Part shown: positions 1 through 11,400 of the stretch, in pieces
Position numbering within the stretch: position 1 is the stretch's first letter
Layout: every line of letters begins with the position of its first letter
NCBI RefSeq assembly: GCF_017591425.1
Contig: NW_024466599.1
Span: forward strand, 29,922,001 to 29,986,000
Reading direction: 5' to 3'
Length of the DNA stretch: 64,000 nucleotides
Origin: Ochotona curzoniae
Lineage: Eukaryota > Chordata > Mammalia > Lagomorpha > Ochotonidae
Notes under the pieces: generated by a model
The model's input: the letters and a program-made list of their open reading frames with translations, nothing else
What the model was told of the DNA's origin: nothing
The model's database searches: none
Program-made: the position numbers and the translations under genes

Positions 1-454
1 TCCAAGACATCCTGATAGTTTTAAACTAGGACTTTTTGTTTAATGTTACTGATGGCACTTTCACTCTTCTAAATCAGACTATTTGGGTGAACTTTGAATT
101 CAACTAGATCATAACTTTTCTGAGGATAGAAATTAGATCCATATTTGTATCTCATTCTATAGGCATTATATATCTATATATTTTATATCAAACCTCTTAT
201 CATTAGGGAGACATTATTTATGTATTAGGGAGACATATATTATTTATGTAGTTTTATTCTGCATTCTCCGTGGTCCTTAACAGAATTCTGAAGAGATTAA
301 TTAAACTCTGAAGATTTGTCCAACACTAATACAATGAATTTTAATTCCAGATATTGGGAGTTTTCAAAGTTAGTAAAAAAATGGTCAGGAGGACAGGTTG
401 CTCTGACTGGAGCACATTAGTGTCCTTTCCCTTCCTTCAGTTGCTGAGAATTTT

Positions 455-766
455 TTTAAAGATTTTTTTCCCCTTGGGATGATTTCATAGAGAGAAGGAA
501 AGACAGAGAGGAAGATCTTCTGTCTGCTGCCGATTTACTCCCCAAGTGGCCACACAGCCAGAGCTAAGCCAGTCTGAAGCCAGGGAGTTCTTCTGGGTCA
601 ACCATGTGGGTTCAGGGTCCCAAGGCTTTGGGCTGTCCTTAACTATTTTCCAAGTCACAAGCAGGGAGATGGAAGGGAGGCAGGGCTGCCGGGATTAGAA
701 CTGGCACCCATATGGTTTCCTGACACGTCCAAGGCGAAGACTAGGCTACCACGCCAGGTCTTTCTT
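455..766 (-). mobile_element. CSINE (lagomorph C-repeat), antisense
   Basis: Reads on + as the reverse complement of the SINE: T-rich start, GAGAGAAGGAAAGACAGAGAG, GGGTCCCAAGGCTTTGGGCTG, and ends in TAGGCTACCACGCCAGG, the complement of the tRNA-like A-box region. Moderately diverged. Confidence 0.85.
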
Positions 767-830
767 ACTTTTTTTTTCTCCCTCCATCCTCCTTCCTCTG
801 TATTCCAAATAAAAAAAAATAAACAAGCAA

Positions 831-870
831 ATATATACATACATACACACATACATACATACATACATAC
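831..870. repeat. (CATA)n microsatellite
   Basis: About ten imperfect CATA units next to an A-rich tract. Confidence 0.85.
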
Positions 871-1027
871 TTACAATTTAGGTATATTGGAGAAGTGCTG
901 AGTTCCTGTAAGGGTCTGGAGGTGGAAAGGACTAAGGGCATCATTCTTTCCTATACTATAAATCCTGTTCTTCGGCCTCCTATCCAGAAGCACCTGGGAA
1001 CATGTGTTAAGCATGAAGCTTTAAATA

Positions 1028-1222
1028 AGCTTGGTGCAGTAGCCTAGCATCTAGTGGGAGACCTGGAGGAAGTTCCTGGCTCCTGGTTTCAGATCATCTC
1101 AGTTCAAGTTGTTGTAGCGATTTGGAGAGTGAGTTATCAGATGGAAGATCTTCCTCTCTTTCTCTCCTCCTCTCTATATCTGACTTTGTGATAAAAATAA
1201 AATAAATCTTTAAAAAAAAAAC
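1028..1222 (+). mobile_element. CSINE, internally deleted
   Basis: The head GGTGCAGTAGCCTAG joins directly to GGGAGACCTGGAGGAAG, so about 130 bp of the middle is missing. The 3' end is normal: ATATCTGACTTTGTGATAAAAATAAAATAAATCTT plus A-tail, in pieces. Confidence 0.8.
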
Positions 1223-1557
1223 TTTAAGTGGCTTATGTATTAGTCATTAAACATTATTCATTATGCTAAAAAAAGTGATTTGTAGTTTTGTGTTAGTGGA
1301 GAAAAATTTAATGGATTTTTCCTTTTGTTTTTAATTTACAAAAATACTTGAGTAAAGAGTTTTCTGAAACACTTAAGGGAAACTTAAGGGCTACTATTTA
1401 AAAAATTTTGCTAACATCGTGTTTTGTGTAACCACACATCAGTCACTTAGCACCTACATCACTTTTTATAAGTTTTGAAAACTTAATTCTGTTTTAGTTG
1501 TCCTTATTCATGATTTCCATGTCTCATAGATGAGTTCAGTTTTTGTTTAGATTAGTT

Positions 1558-1830
1558 CATTTGTTTTATTGGAAGGTGGTAGAGTGGCAGAGAGGGAAGA
1601 GACACAGTGTTTCATATATGAAGGCATTGCCTAAGTAACCTCGGCGGCTGGGCTGTTCCACCGTGTTGGTGACAAGGACCCAGACACTTGGGCCATTATT
1701 TACTGTTTTCCCAAGTAATTTACTGAGATAACGGAGCTGGCTCAGAAGTGGAACAGGCAGCACTTGAACTGCCTCTCTAATACGGCAGGTGGAGGCTTAA
1801 GCTGTATACTAACCACAGTGCTAGTCTTCA
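1558..1830 (-). mobile_element. Old CSINE, antisense
   Basis: Diverged copy of an older subfamily: CACTTGGGCCATTATTTACTG, then GCTCAGAAGTGGAACAGGCA and a 5' end like CCACAGTGCTAGTCT. Confidence 0.7.
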
Positions 1831-1837
1831 GGGTCAT

Positions 1838-1906
1838 TTTTTTTTTAAAGATTTATTTTTTATTGCAAAGTCAGATATACAGAGAGGAGGAGAGACAAAA
1901 AAGGGT
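1838..1906 (-). mobile_element. CSINE 3' tail fragment, antisense
   Basis: Only the last 70 bp of a young-type copy: AAAGATTTATTTTTTATTG, then GTCAGATATACAGAGAGGAG. Severely truncated. Confidence 0.7.
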
Positions 1907-2212
1907 CAGTTGTATTAGTGGATTTTAGTGGAGAATCCCATAGTCCTGGAGATAAATTGTCATCTATACCTGCCACATTGGAACTTCTTCTTTCCACATT
2001 ATTCTAACTCTGTAGTATTCTGTAGACTGTAATTAGAAGAAATATTAAGTGACTCTTTAGTGTTGGCATTTGTGTTTAAATAGATAAACCATCAATTTTG
2101 TTTTCAGCTAGGATTAACATATTAGTGACATAAAATGTATATATTTCTAAGAAGACATTTTAAGATACTGTAGTTTCCCATAATTTAATTTTTAAAAATA
2201 TTGTTATTTGAG

Positions 2213-2539
2213 GGCCCGGTGCGGTGGCCTAGCAGCTGAAGTCCTCTCCTTGAACGTGGCATGGTCTCACCTGGGTGCTAGATCTAATCCCAACAGCTCT
2301 CTTCCCATCCAGCTCCCTGCTTGTAGCCTGGGAAAGCAGTCAAGGATGGCTCACAGTCTTGGTACCCTGCACCTGCATGGGAGACCTGGAAGAGCTCCTG
2401 GCTTCAGATTAGCGCAGTTCTGGCTGTTGTGGTCACTGGGGAGTGAATCATTGAATGGAAGCTCTTCCTCTCTGTGTCTCCTCCTCTTTCTATATCTGAC
2501 TTTATAATAAAAATAAATAAATCTTTTGGGGAAAAAAAA
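2213..2539 (+). mobile_element. Young CSINE with target-site duplication
   Basis: Starts GGCCCGGTGCGGTGGCC and ends AAATAAATAAATCTTTTGGGG plus A-tail, in pieces. Flanked by the direct repeat TGTTATTTGAG at 2202-2212 and 2540-2550. The target is the tail of the older antisense CSINE at 2551-2805. Confidence 0.92.
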
Positions 2540-2550
2540 TGTTATTTGAG

Positions 2551-2805
2551 AGGCAGAGATACAGAATGTGCTCTCACCTGCTCATTGACTCCCTAGGTGA
2601 CTGTAGTGGCCATGGCCAGGCCGCAGCCCGTATTCAGGAACTCGGTCCCGATTTCCCATGTGGTAACAGGAACCCAGTCACTTGAGCTGTCATGTACTGC
2701 TTCCCAGGAAGCTGCGGTCAGGAGCTGGGTCCACAGCTTTCTGACGTGATGGATGTGCATCAGAATTGTCATTTAAACACTAGGCTGAATTCCTGTCCCC
2801 CATAA
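2551..2805 (-). mobile_element. Old CSINE, antisense (host of the 2213 insertion)
   Basis: AGGCAGAGATACAG opens the reverse-complement SINE; GGAACCCAGTCACTTGAGC and AACACTAGGCTGAATTCC follow. Diverged older subfamily. Confidence 0.65.
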
Positions 2806-3400
2806 AACACTTCAGTATTTTGCTTTTTTTTAACTTCCCCAGTTAAAAAACATCAGCTTTTAAATACTATGGCAATTTTGTCCTGTAGGTATATATATAA
2901 TTTATAAGTATTCATTTTCAGTTAAATTATTAAGAGGGCAGTATCACATTATCATCCTTGTAAGATATTTGAATTTTCTGGAGAATTTTTCTCTAGAGGT
3001 GATACTAAGCCCATTATGGGTAAATAGAGTAGAATCCTTTTGTGAAGCAGTGGTCGGACAGATCTTTTTTCTCATTCCTTAAGGCAAGTATTGCTTAATT
3101 CTGCTAAATGATGATTATTTAGAAGGTATGACTTGGCTTCATGTACGGGTAACACCAGTATTAATGATTTGTGTGCTGATACATTACTGAAATTCTGTCA
3201 CTTCATAATAATGTTGCCATCCAGTTAATGCCACAATCAGAAATGCCCCTAAGTTTTTCAGTAGTTATTTTTATTCTTTTAGCTATGTTAAGTATGCCAG
3301 TACTATTAAAACCTAAGCCTTATTCTTTCCTTAATTATTTAATGCTGTACTCTTAAGTAAGGTGGCAGGTTTCACAATGGTTTTTAAGATAGGCAGTCCT

Positions 3401-3727
3401 GGGCCTGGCACGGTAGCCTAATGGCCAAAGTTCTTGCCTTGCAAGCTTCCGGATCCCATGTGGGCACCGGTTCACATCCTGGCTGCTCCGCTTTGCTTCC
3501 AGCTCTCTTGCTTGTGGCCTGGGAAAGCAGTTGAGGACAGCCCAAAGCTTTGGGACAGTACACAGACGTGCGAGACCCAGAAGAAACTCCTGGCATCAGG
3601 TTGCCTCAGCTTTGGCTGTTGTGGCCACCTGGGGATTGAACCAGCAGATGGAAGATCTTTCTGTCTTTCCTTTCTGTATATCTGCCTTTCCAATAAAAAG
3701 CAAACAAATCTTAAAGAAAAAAAAAAG
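3401..3727 (+). mobile_element. CSINE with target-site duplication
   Basis: Complete copy from GGGCCTGGCACGGTAGCC to CCAATAAAAAGCAAACAAATC plus A-tail. Flanked by AGGCAGTC at 3391-3398 and 3733-3740, extending left with one mismatch. Confidence 0.9.
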
Positions 3728-4223
3728 AAGACAGGCAGTCATTTAAATTTCTCATATACTTTGTCAGAAAGTTCTTTCCTTTTGATGGCATATGTTTATT
3801 ATGTATGAACCAGTGGCTACTTAATTGTTGCTGAACGAAAAAATTCCTGTGTTCTGGAGCTAAAAGGAAGGCCTAGGGAATAATTTGGCAGCTTAATTAC
3901 CAGGAAGACAAATAATGTTACAGGTGGTGCCTGGGAAATCCATTAAGACCTCTGGGGTGACAAAATGAATGTAATTTGAGAATACAGCACTGTGGCATTA
4001 AGTGAAGGCAAGCTGTTAGTACACAGAGATACCGAAGTAAAAATGTCAGCTTTATCTAAAGTTGTAATCATTTAAACAAAGAAACTGTTGGCAAATCAGA
4101 TAAGCTTTATGATTGACACATGAGAACTGAAATAGCTTAGTGATAAAATTCAAAATGAGAGGTTCTTTTTCTAAAACGAAATTTCTGATATGTGGAATTT
4201 GGAGTATTAAAGACAGATATCTG

Positions 4224-4554
4224 GCCTGGCAGCATGGCCTAGTGGCTACAGTCCTCGCCTTGAACGCCCTGAGATCCCATATGGGCACCAGTTCTAATCC
4301 CAGTAGCTCCACTTCCCATCCAGCTCCCTGCTTGTGGTCTGGGAAAGCAGTCAAGGATGGCCCAAAGGTTTGGGACCCTGCACCCGTGTAGGATACCCAG
4401 AAGAAGTTCCTGGACCCTGGCTTCAGATCTGCATAGCATCAGTCGTTGCGCTCACTTGGGGAGTGAATCATTAGATGGAAAGATCTTCCTCTCTGTCTCT
4501 CCTCCTCTCTGTATATCTGACTTTCCTATAAATAAATAAATCTTTAAAAAAAAA
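4224..4554 (+). mobile_element. CSINE with perfect 16-bp target-site duplication
   Basis: Full-length copy with B box GGTTCTAATCC-like (CAGTTCTAATCCCAG) and tail AAATAAATAAATCTTT. The direct repeat TAAAGACAGATATCTG flanks it at 4208-4223 and 4555-4570 without mismatch, marking a fairly recent insertion. Confidence 0.93.
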
Positions 4555-4774
4555 TAAAGACAGATATCTGTATCTTTTGGCTCTTACCCCATTATTATTA
4601 GAAAAATAAAAAGGACTGTCATAGATTCACTAATTAACACATATATTGTTAATACATATATTTGTCAGGTTGGGAAGCTAACACAAAAATCATTTTCACT
4701 TTGAGTATCAGTCACACAAAGATTGACACTCTGTGCAGTTTTTCACTTCAAGTGCCTACAGCTTTTAGGCCTTA

Positions 4775-4975
4775 AGCCTGGAGTCTGGAGCTAGTCAAGC
4801 TGTCCCCACATATGTATGTCTGGGACCAAAGTATTTGAGCCATCATCTGCTGCCTCCTAGGGTACGGATTAGCAGGAAGCTGATCAGAAGCATAGTAGTA
4901 GCCAGAACTCAAGTCCAGGCACCACCATAAGTGGAATGTGATCGTCTTAACTAGTATCTTAAGTGTTGTGCCAGA
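4775..4975 (-). mobile_element. Old CSINE fragment, antisense
   Basis: Diverged: AGTATTTGAGCCATCATCTGC, then AGGAAGCTGATCAGAAGC and a 5' end like AAGTGTTGTGCCAG. Assignment rests on these partial matches. Confidence 0.5.
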
Positions 4976-5525
4976 ATTCTGCTTCAGGTGTGGCTTAAAA
5001 TGACTGAATACCTCAGAACTTTTGAAGATGCTCTTATGCATGGGAATACATTGGTGTGTATGTTATGTCAAATTGCTCAGCAGTTTACATTTACAGAATA
5101 CTGCTTCTGTATGAGAATCAGGTGTTGGTTGTTTACCCTTAAAAATATTTTGAAAAAATCAGTGTGTAACAATGAAAAAGTCTAAGGGTTCACTCTTCTG
5201 TAAGACAATAGCAAAAAAAAAAAAAAAATTGTACAGATACAATTCCAATTAGAGAAAATAAAATTAGATGAAGACCATGTAGTAGTCAGTTTCCCTCCAC
5301 CCACCCCAAAACAAATAAACAAACAAAAGCCCAAAACAATTAATAGATTGAGAAAGATAACAGATCTTGCAAATGAAGCCAGAAAAAAAGGCATAGAGAC
5401 AGAGCTATGGAACATGTGAAGGGAATTTGAAATAAACTAAAGATGGAGTTTCAACCAGGACTCTTTCTCCATGTGTCCTCTTTGTCCTATGATGAAAATT
5501 TTGTGCGTCTTTAAAGGTCTTTATT

Positions 5526-5857
5526 TTTTTTTTTAAGATTTATTTATTTATTGGAAAGTCAGATATACAGAGAGGAGGAGAGACAGAGAGGAAGATCTTT
5601 CCATCTAATGATTCACTCCCCAAGTGAGTACAACGGCCGATGCTATGCAGATCTGAAGCCAGGGTCCAGGAACTTCTTCCAGGTCTGCCACACAGGTGCA
5701 GGGTCCCAAAGCTTTGGGCTGTCCTCAACTGCTTTCCCAGGCCACAAGCAGGGAGCTGGATGGGAAGTGGAGCTGCCGGGATTAGAACTGGTGCCCATAT
5801 GGGATCCCGGCGTGTTCAAGGCGAGGACTTTAGCCACTAGGCCATGCTGCCAGGCCC
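5526..5857 (-). mobile_element. Young CSINE, antisense
   Basis: Near-consensus copy: AAGATTTATTTATTTATTGG at the tail, GGTGCCCATATGGGATCCCG in the body, ending TAGGCCATGCTGCCAGGC. Clear target-site duplication not found. Confidence 0.92.
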
Positions 5858-5879
5858 CCATTTCTTTTGTTATTTTTTT

Positions 5880-6155
5880 TTTAAATTCAGTAATTCGTTT
5901 GTTCAGAAGACAGAAAGAATGAGAATGATTGTGTTTTGGTCACTTCCCGGATAGCCACGGCAGCCAGGTCTAGGCCAGGCTGAATCCTGGGTCCAGAAGA
6001 TCCATCTTCATCTGCCATGTACTTGAGCCATCTTCTCTCCCCTCAGGGCATTAGTTGGAAGCTGCCTGGGAAGCAGAAGAGCCAAGACTTGACCCAGCAC
6101 TCTGATAGAGAGTTTCAGGGGTCGCAGTTATAGCTTAATTCCACAGAACACTCAT
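5880..6155 (-). mobile_element. Old CSINE, antisense
   Basis: AGACAGAAAGAATGAGAATG, GGCCAGGCTGAATCCTGGG and ACTTGAGCCATCTTCTCTCC are diverged CSINE blocks in the same order as neighbouring antisense copies. Confidence 0.55.
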
Positions 6156-6404
6156 ATTGTCAGTTGCTTTAAATTTTGGTGTGTTTTTTCTAGTCTCCCG
6201 TTTCCCTCCCCGTCTCCCCTTCCCCTCCTCCTCCTCATATATTTGAAAGCAGGCAGAGTTCATTACTAATACATGTATAGCTAACCTTTTAGGGTGGCTT
6301 TGTAAATGCAGGAAGAAGGGAACTTACAGAAATCAGAAGTTGTGATACAAGAAAATTTTGCTTTGGCGAGAGGGATTAAAATAAATGTAAGCATTAGAGG
6401 AAAT

Positions 6405-6708
6405 TCAGCCTCGTGCGTCAGTCTTGAGGCTAAATCCTAGCGTTGCATGCGCCAGAATCCAATGTGGGCACCAGTAAATGTCCCAGATGCTCTGTTTCCC
6501 ATCCATCTCCCTGCTTTTGACCTGGGAAATCAGTGGAGGATGGCCTAAGACTTTGGGACTCTGCACCCACGTGGGAGACCCAGAAGAAAGAAACTCTTAG
6601 CTTCAGATCAGCTCTGTTCTAGCTGGTGACCACTTGGGGGAGTGAACCAACAGATGAAGATCTTTCTGTCTCTCCTCTCTGTATATCTGCCTTTCCAATA
6701 AAAAAGGT
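6405..6708 (+). mobile_element. CSINE, diverged
   Basis: GCCAGAATCCAATGTGGGCA, CATCCATCTCCCTGCTTTTG, and the end ATATCTGCCTTTCCAATAAA. Slightly degraded head. Confidence 0.8.
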
Positions 6709-7195
6709 AAATATTAGTTTTTAAAATAGAATTAGAGTATACTGTATTTTGAAATAATAAGGATTTTGAATTTTTAACTGAAATGTGTAGTAGGCCTTGG
6801 TTATAACTGTAGGTCTAGGGTATAGGAAAATTCATTACTACTTAGGAGCTGTCAGTCTAAGGTAGCAGAGAGTAATATGCTTGAGTCTGTCATCAAGAAA
6901 TATAAATCATATGGACTAGTATTCTCCTGTCATAAAATAAAAACATTTTTGTTGGTCTCCAACCCTGGAATTTATTATATTTTCCAATATAATTAAAACT
7001 AAATTAGTGCCTTCCTGGTTTATAGACTTTTAGCCTGAATTTTTCTTATTTCATGTTAGTTGCTGCTCAGAAATAGAACTGCTTTTGTACTTTGATCTCT
7101 GAAGTCATTTTTGCTTCCAGATCTTACAGGCAAGACTTTGAGAAGTTTTTGGCTTTCTAGTGCCCAACCCCAGGAAGATCGAGACAAGTGTGTTT

Positions 7196-7242
7196 GTGTG
7201 TACACACACACACACACACTCACACTCATTCACTCTCTCTGA
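7196..7242. repeat. (CA)n/(CT)n low-complexity repeat
   Basis: GTACACACACACACACACAC followed by CTCACACTCATTCACTCTCT. Confidence 0.8.
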
Positions 7243-7659
7243 GCCAATGATGGATTCCACTTATGAACTTGTATAAATATAAGAATCACTTTTGTGAATC
7301 TTTAAGTTTGTAAAGTTCTTAATTTCAAAGACTGTATAGTTGACTTCTCGGGAAAAATATTCACCCTCAGTTGCTTTTTAGTTTCTGCCTCTATTTTACT
7401 TAGATCAGTTGTTCTGGTTTGGGTTATCATGCATGATTTTATCCAAATATTAAGGATTCCCAGTGCTATAAACTGCTTTGAACTGTAGGATTAATAGTGA
7501 CCTTGAAGGAATGGGCTCTTGGAGTGTAGGGTAGGATGCTGTCGGGGCATCCATATCCAAGTGTCTAAACTCAAGTACTTAAGGAACATCCAGATGCAAG
7601 TAGGAAGTCAGAGTAAACTAAAGCATAGATTGTGAGCTTCAGGAATGTCAAGAATTGAG

Positions 7660-7806
7660 CCTGGTCTGGTAGGTAAGGAACATTGACAGCAATGGAGAAT
7701 CTGTGTGGGAGACCTGGATTGAATTCTTGTGTCCTGGCTTTGACCTGGCCTCAGCGCCAGCTGTTGCAGGCAGTTGGAGGAGTGAACCAGAAAGAAAAGC
7801 TGAATA
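7660..7806 (+). mobile_element. CSINE fragment
   Basis: Contains GGGAGACCTGGATTGAATTC, CAGCGCCAGCTGTTGC and GGAGGAGTGAACCAG; both ends missing. Confidence 0.6.
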
Positions 7807-8346
7807 AAATGACTGCTGGAATGTATCCATTGAATCAGTGATAAACCATTGATGATCTTGAACAGAAAAATTTCAGCAAAATGATTAGGTGATTTGCCAA
7901 TTGCAGAAACTATTGAGATAAAATTGGCAAATTATAGATTGGTACAGATATTGGACTTGGTATGAAGGTGGGTAGATAAATAGATGTGTGAGTAGGGCTT
8001 TGTTTATTCACAGTAACACCTCAATATTTGGCATTTTAGGATTCAAAACTTACAGTTTCAACAAAATTTTATGAAGATCTGTGATGTGGAGATTTATGCC
8101 TTACTTCAACTTTGAGTCATGTATTTGAATGCTACCATGTATAGAGAACAACCCTTGTCGCCCTCAGTTAACCTGGCTGGCTGCTTTTTAACAGTGTTGG
8201 ATTTTCTACTGCTTTGTTTTTTTTGATTAACTCTTGAACTGTTAACATCCAGTGCTACTTCCCTGGAAAGGGGTGATCAGTGTAATTGATCTATGAGAAA
8301 CATTTAAAGGTTTGTTATAAAAAAATTTTTTTTTAACTATCTTTAG

Positions 8347-8476
8347 GTCAGTCAGGCCTTCGAGAAGCTATTTCCATGTCCTGCATAAGCAATGGCAGTG
8401 GTGCAAACAGAAAGCCAAGTCACTCAAGCTCTGTTTCAATTGCAAGGAAAGAAACACTTTCATCTGCTGCTAAAAG
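8347..8476 (+). CDS. EML4: EML4 exon 3
   Basis: 130 nt; enters at phase 1 (completing a Gly codon) and leaves at phase 2 with donor AG|GTATCC. It encodes residues 71-112 of the linker that follows the coiled coil. Recognisable blocks are SMSCISNGSGANRKPSH and KETLSSAAK, nearly identical to human EML4. The first eight residues (QSGLREAI) differ more from the human QPSPRAVI. The segment is Ser-rich with scattered basic residues, as expected for the disordered microtubule-binding linker. Confidence 0.95.
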
Positions 8477-11400
8477 GTATCCATTTCTAAAGAAGATAAA
8501 GATGGCAGATTTGTCTGAATGTGGTTAATCAGTCTACTTTTGAAAAGAATGTGAAATGTGGAATTGAAGTAAGCATGTTCTTTGAATTCTTTAACTGTGA
8601 GACGTCCAGCCTGTGCTCATTTAGTTCACATTCGTTAATATTTGGTCCTTTCCAAAGAACGTGACTTTAATTTTGGGTTTTTCTTATTTCTTTTAGCAAG
8701 CATTTATTGATAAATATTGATAGGTTTAATGAAATTATAGCAATGATATTTGCATATTAAGTAATATAGTTGACATCAGTGTTAAAGGAAAATTACGATC
8801 TTTCACATTAGTGAGACATTAAATGCTGTAATAACTTATTCTTTGTAACACAAAGGCTAAATTCAAAATGAGGTGCTCTGTGTGTATACATGTGCATGTA
8901 TGTGTGTATATTAGGGGATGGTGGATAAGAGGGTTGTAAATGCACTGTAATGTATAAGTTTGTAGTAATTTAATCTATTGTTTTCATAAAATTGCTTATA
9001 GAATTTTCCCTTTTGAAATTTCTAGCAAATTGTTCCATAAAGAGTTTGGAGAAACCATAAGAGATCAACTCTCTAATTTTACAACTGTTTTCTTCAAGGA
9101 ATGAGTCAGGAGAAACCTTAAGTAATAGGATAATGTGTAACCATGTGCTAATAGTAACTACTTACCTCAATAAAATAATGCCAGTGACTGAATTATTCAT
9201 AATGGAGATTTACAGACATATAAGCAAACAAGTTGAATACAAGTTTTTAATAAATTTCCTTTGTTTTATCCTTAATAGCTGTGATTCAACACATTTCTTT
9301 ATGTAACTACTGTCTTGCTATTGTGTAGTGATTATTATTATACAGAGTAGTTACTTGTCCATCTAATACCAGCAGTGTTTCTTACTTGATGATTAAGGGA
9401 CTCAGTTGTTTCAAAATAACCCAGAAGGAAAATCCCCTTTAGGTTGTACTGGTTCCACATAAATTTAACTGTGTGTGCATTCATGATGTTTTAAGACAAA
9501 CAAACAACGTTTTAACTCAAGTATTTTTGTATCTTTTTAATTTCAAAGTCAGTTTAGCTGATACGATTTTTGACAAATTCTATTTCATAGCACATATTTT
9601 AAGAAACAGTGAACAGAGCAAGTAAACAAAAACTTGAAGTCAGAAAGTATCAGAGCTGAATTAGATGAAGAAATGCCACTGTCTTCTCTCTAAGCTTCTT
9701 CAAATAAGTAAATATTAAAATATGAAGAAATACAATTAAAAGATTTGTCCTAGTGATTGACATACCAGTTATGACAACTGTTTCCCAAAGGGGCACCTGG
9801 GTTTGATGCCCACCTTTGACTCCGATTCTAGCTTCCTGTAACACAGACCTTGGGAGCCCGTGGTGGTGGCTCAAGTAGTTGAGTTTCTGCTGCTTATGGG
9901 GAGACTTGGATTAAATTCCAGGCTTTCAGCTTCAGCTTGCCTCGGCCTTCAGATGTTGTGGCCATCTGTGGAGTGCACCAGCAAATGGGAGCTCTCTTTC
10001 TGCCTCTCAAATAATTTTTAATATAAAAAAAGTCACTCAAGATATCTAATGTTTTGAACTGTTATAATGAGATAATTAAATTGTATATAATATGTATATT
10101 TTTTAAAAATATTCTTGGAACATTACTTTTATATAGGCCATACACTTTTTTTTTCTTTTAAGATTTCTTTATTTTAAAGATAGATACAAAGAGAGAGGAA
10201 GACATGGAGAAAGAGCCATCTGGTAAAGGGAGAGAGATCTTCATCTGCTGGTTTCCCTAACCGATATCTGCAATGGCCAAGGCTTAGTCAGGTCAGAGCC
10301 AGAAGCAGGAGCTTCAGCCAGGTCTCCCATCCACTGGCAGAGATCCAAACACTTGGTGCATCCTCCACTGCTTTTCCCAGGCCATTAGCAGGGAGTTGAT
10401 CAGAAGTAGAGCAGCTCTGATATGAGCTTGTGTCCGTAGAGGATGCCAACATCACAGGTGCGTTACCAGCTGATTTCCAGTGCTGGCCCCTATTACCTAC
10501 CAATTACAAAATATCTTTTGATTAAAAACAAGAGATCATTTGTACTTTTCTACCTTTAATATTGGAATTTAAGGTTTTCAACATTGGAATTCACTTTTTT
10601 ATACTGTTGTCAAGAATGTATAATGTGTTCTTAGCCAGTGTGGGAATAGCAGGTGGTTGATTAATTGAGACTCAGGAGTCAGGAAATTTTACACGTTAAG
10701 CATTATTAACTTAAAAGTATATTCATATATATGTGTATGTGTATATATATCCATTTGTTAATTTTTTTAAAATAAGGTCAAGCTTCTTTCCTTTCCCAAG
10801 AATGTCTCTGATCAAATTCCTGTTTTGTGTCTTACATAAAATATGCCTATAAGTAACTTGAATGATTTTTAAATCTCACTACTTTTGAATACTCTGGTAA
10901 AGTATATTGGGACCGATTTCTGTGTTTTTGAAAATTTGTGTCATCATCCTAAATTTAACAGCACTTACCTTTATAGTCTTTATAGAAGTTTCGACTTAGG
11001 TTTCATAGAACTTCAATTCTGTTTTCTATTTGCATTTTACCAGTTTTCTTTTTGGTTTAAATAACATACTAAATTCAGATTTGTACCATTGTTAAGTTAA
11101 AAACTCAGTTGGTGGAAGCCAGAAGCATACAGAGGAAGTAGAAATAACCTAATTTAGCATGTGTTGGGCATTAATGTTTCACATAGATAATACAAAGTGT
11201 CACAGATTCCTTGATTTGAGATCCTTAAGAGATCTTGTTGTTCTCTGCCTCCCCTTCTCCCCCTCACCCAATCTGCCAAAAGTAGCAGAAATTCATAAGA
11301 GGGAGATTATTTCCATCCAATTGGGGCACTCTTTGTATGATACATTGCCTTGGAAACTTCATCAATCTCTAACCAGAGATTTTAGTAGCATGTAGAATTT

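Larger units (their letters stand above)
1..8346 (+). other. EML4: EML4 intron 2 (3' part)
   Basis: Non-coding sequence running to the exon 3 acceptor CTTTAG at 8341-8346. It holds about a dozen CSINE copies, listed separately, and two microsatellites. The stretches 2810-3390, 3740-4200, 4980-5520, 6715-7650 and 7810-8340 show nothing I recognise beyond ordinary AT-rich intron. The first position of the split codon for Gly70 lies in exon 2, outside the window. Confidence 0.9.
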
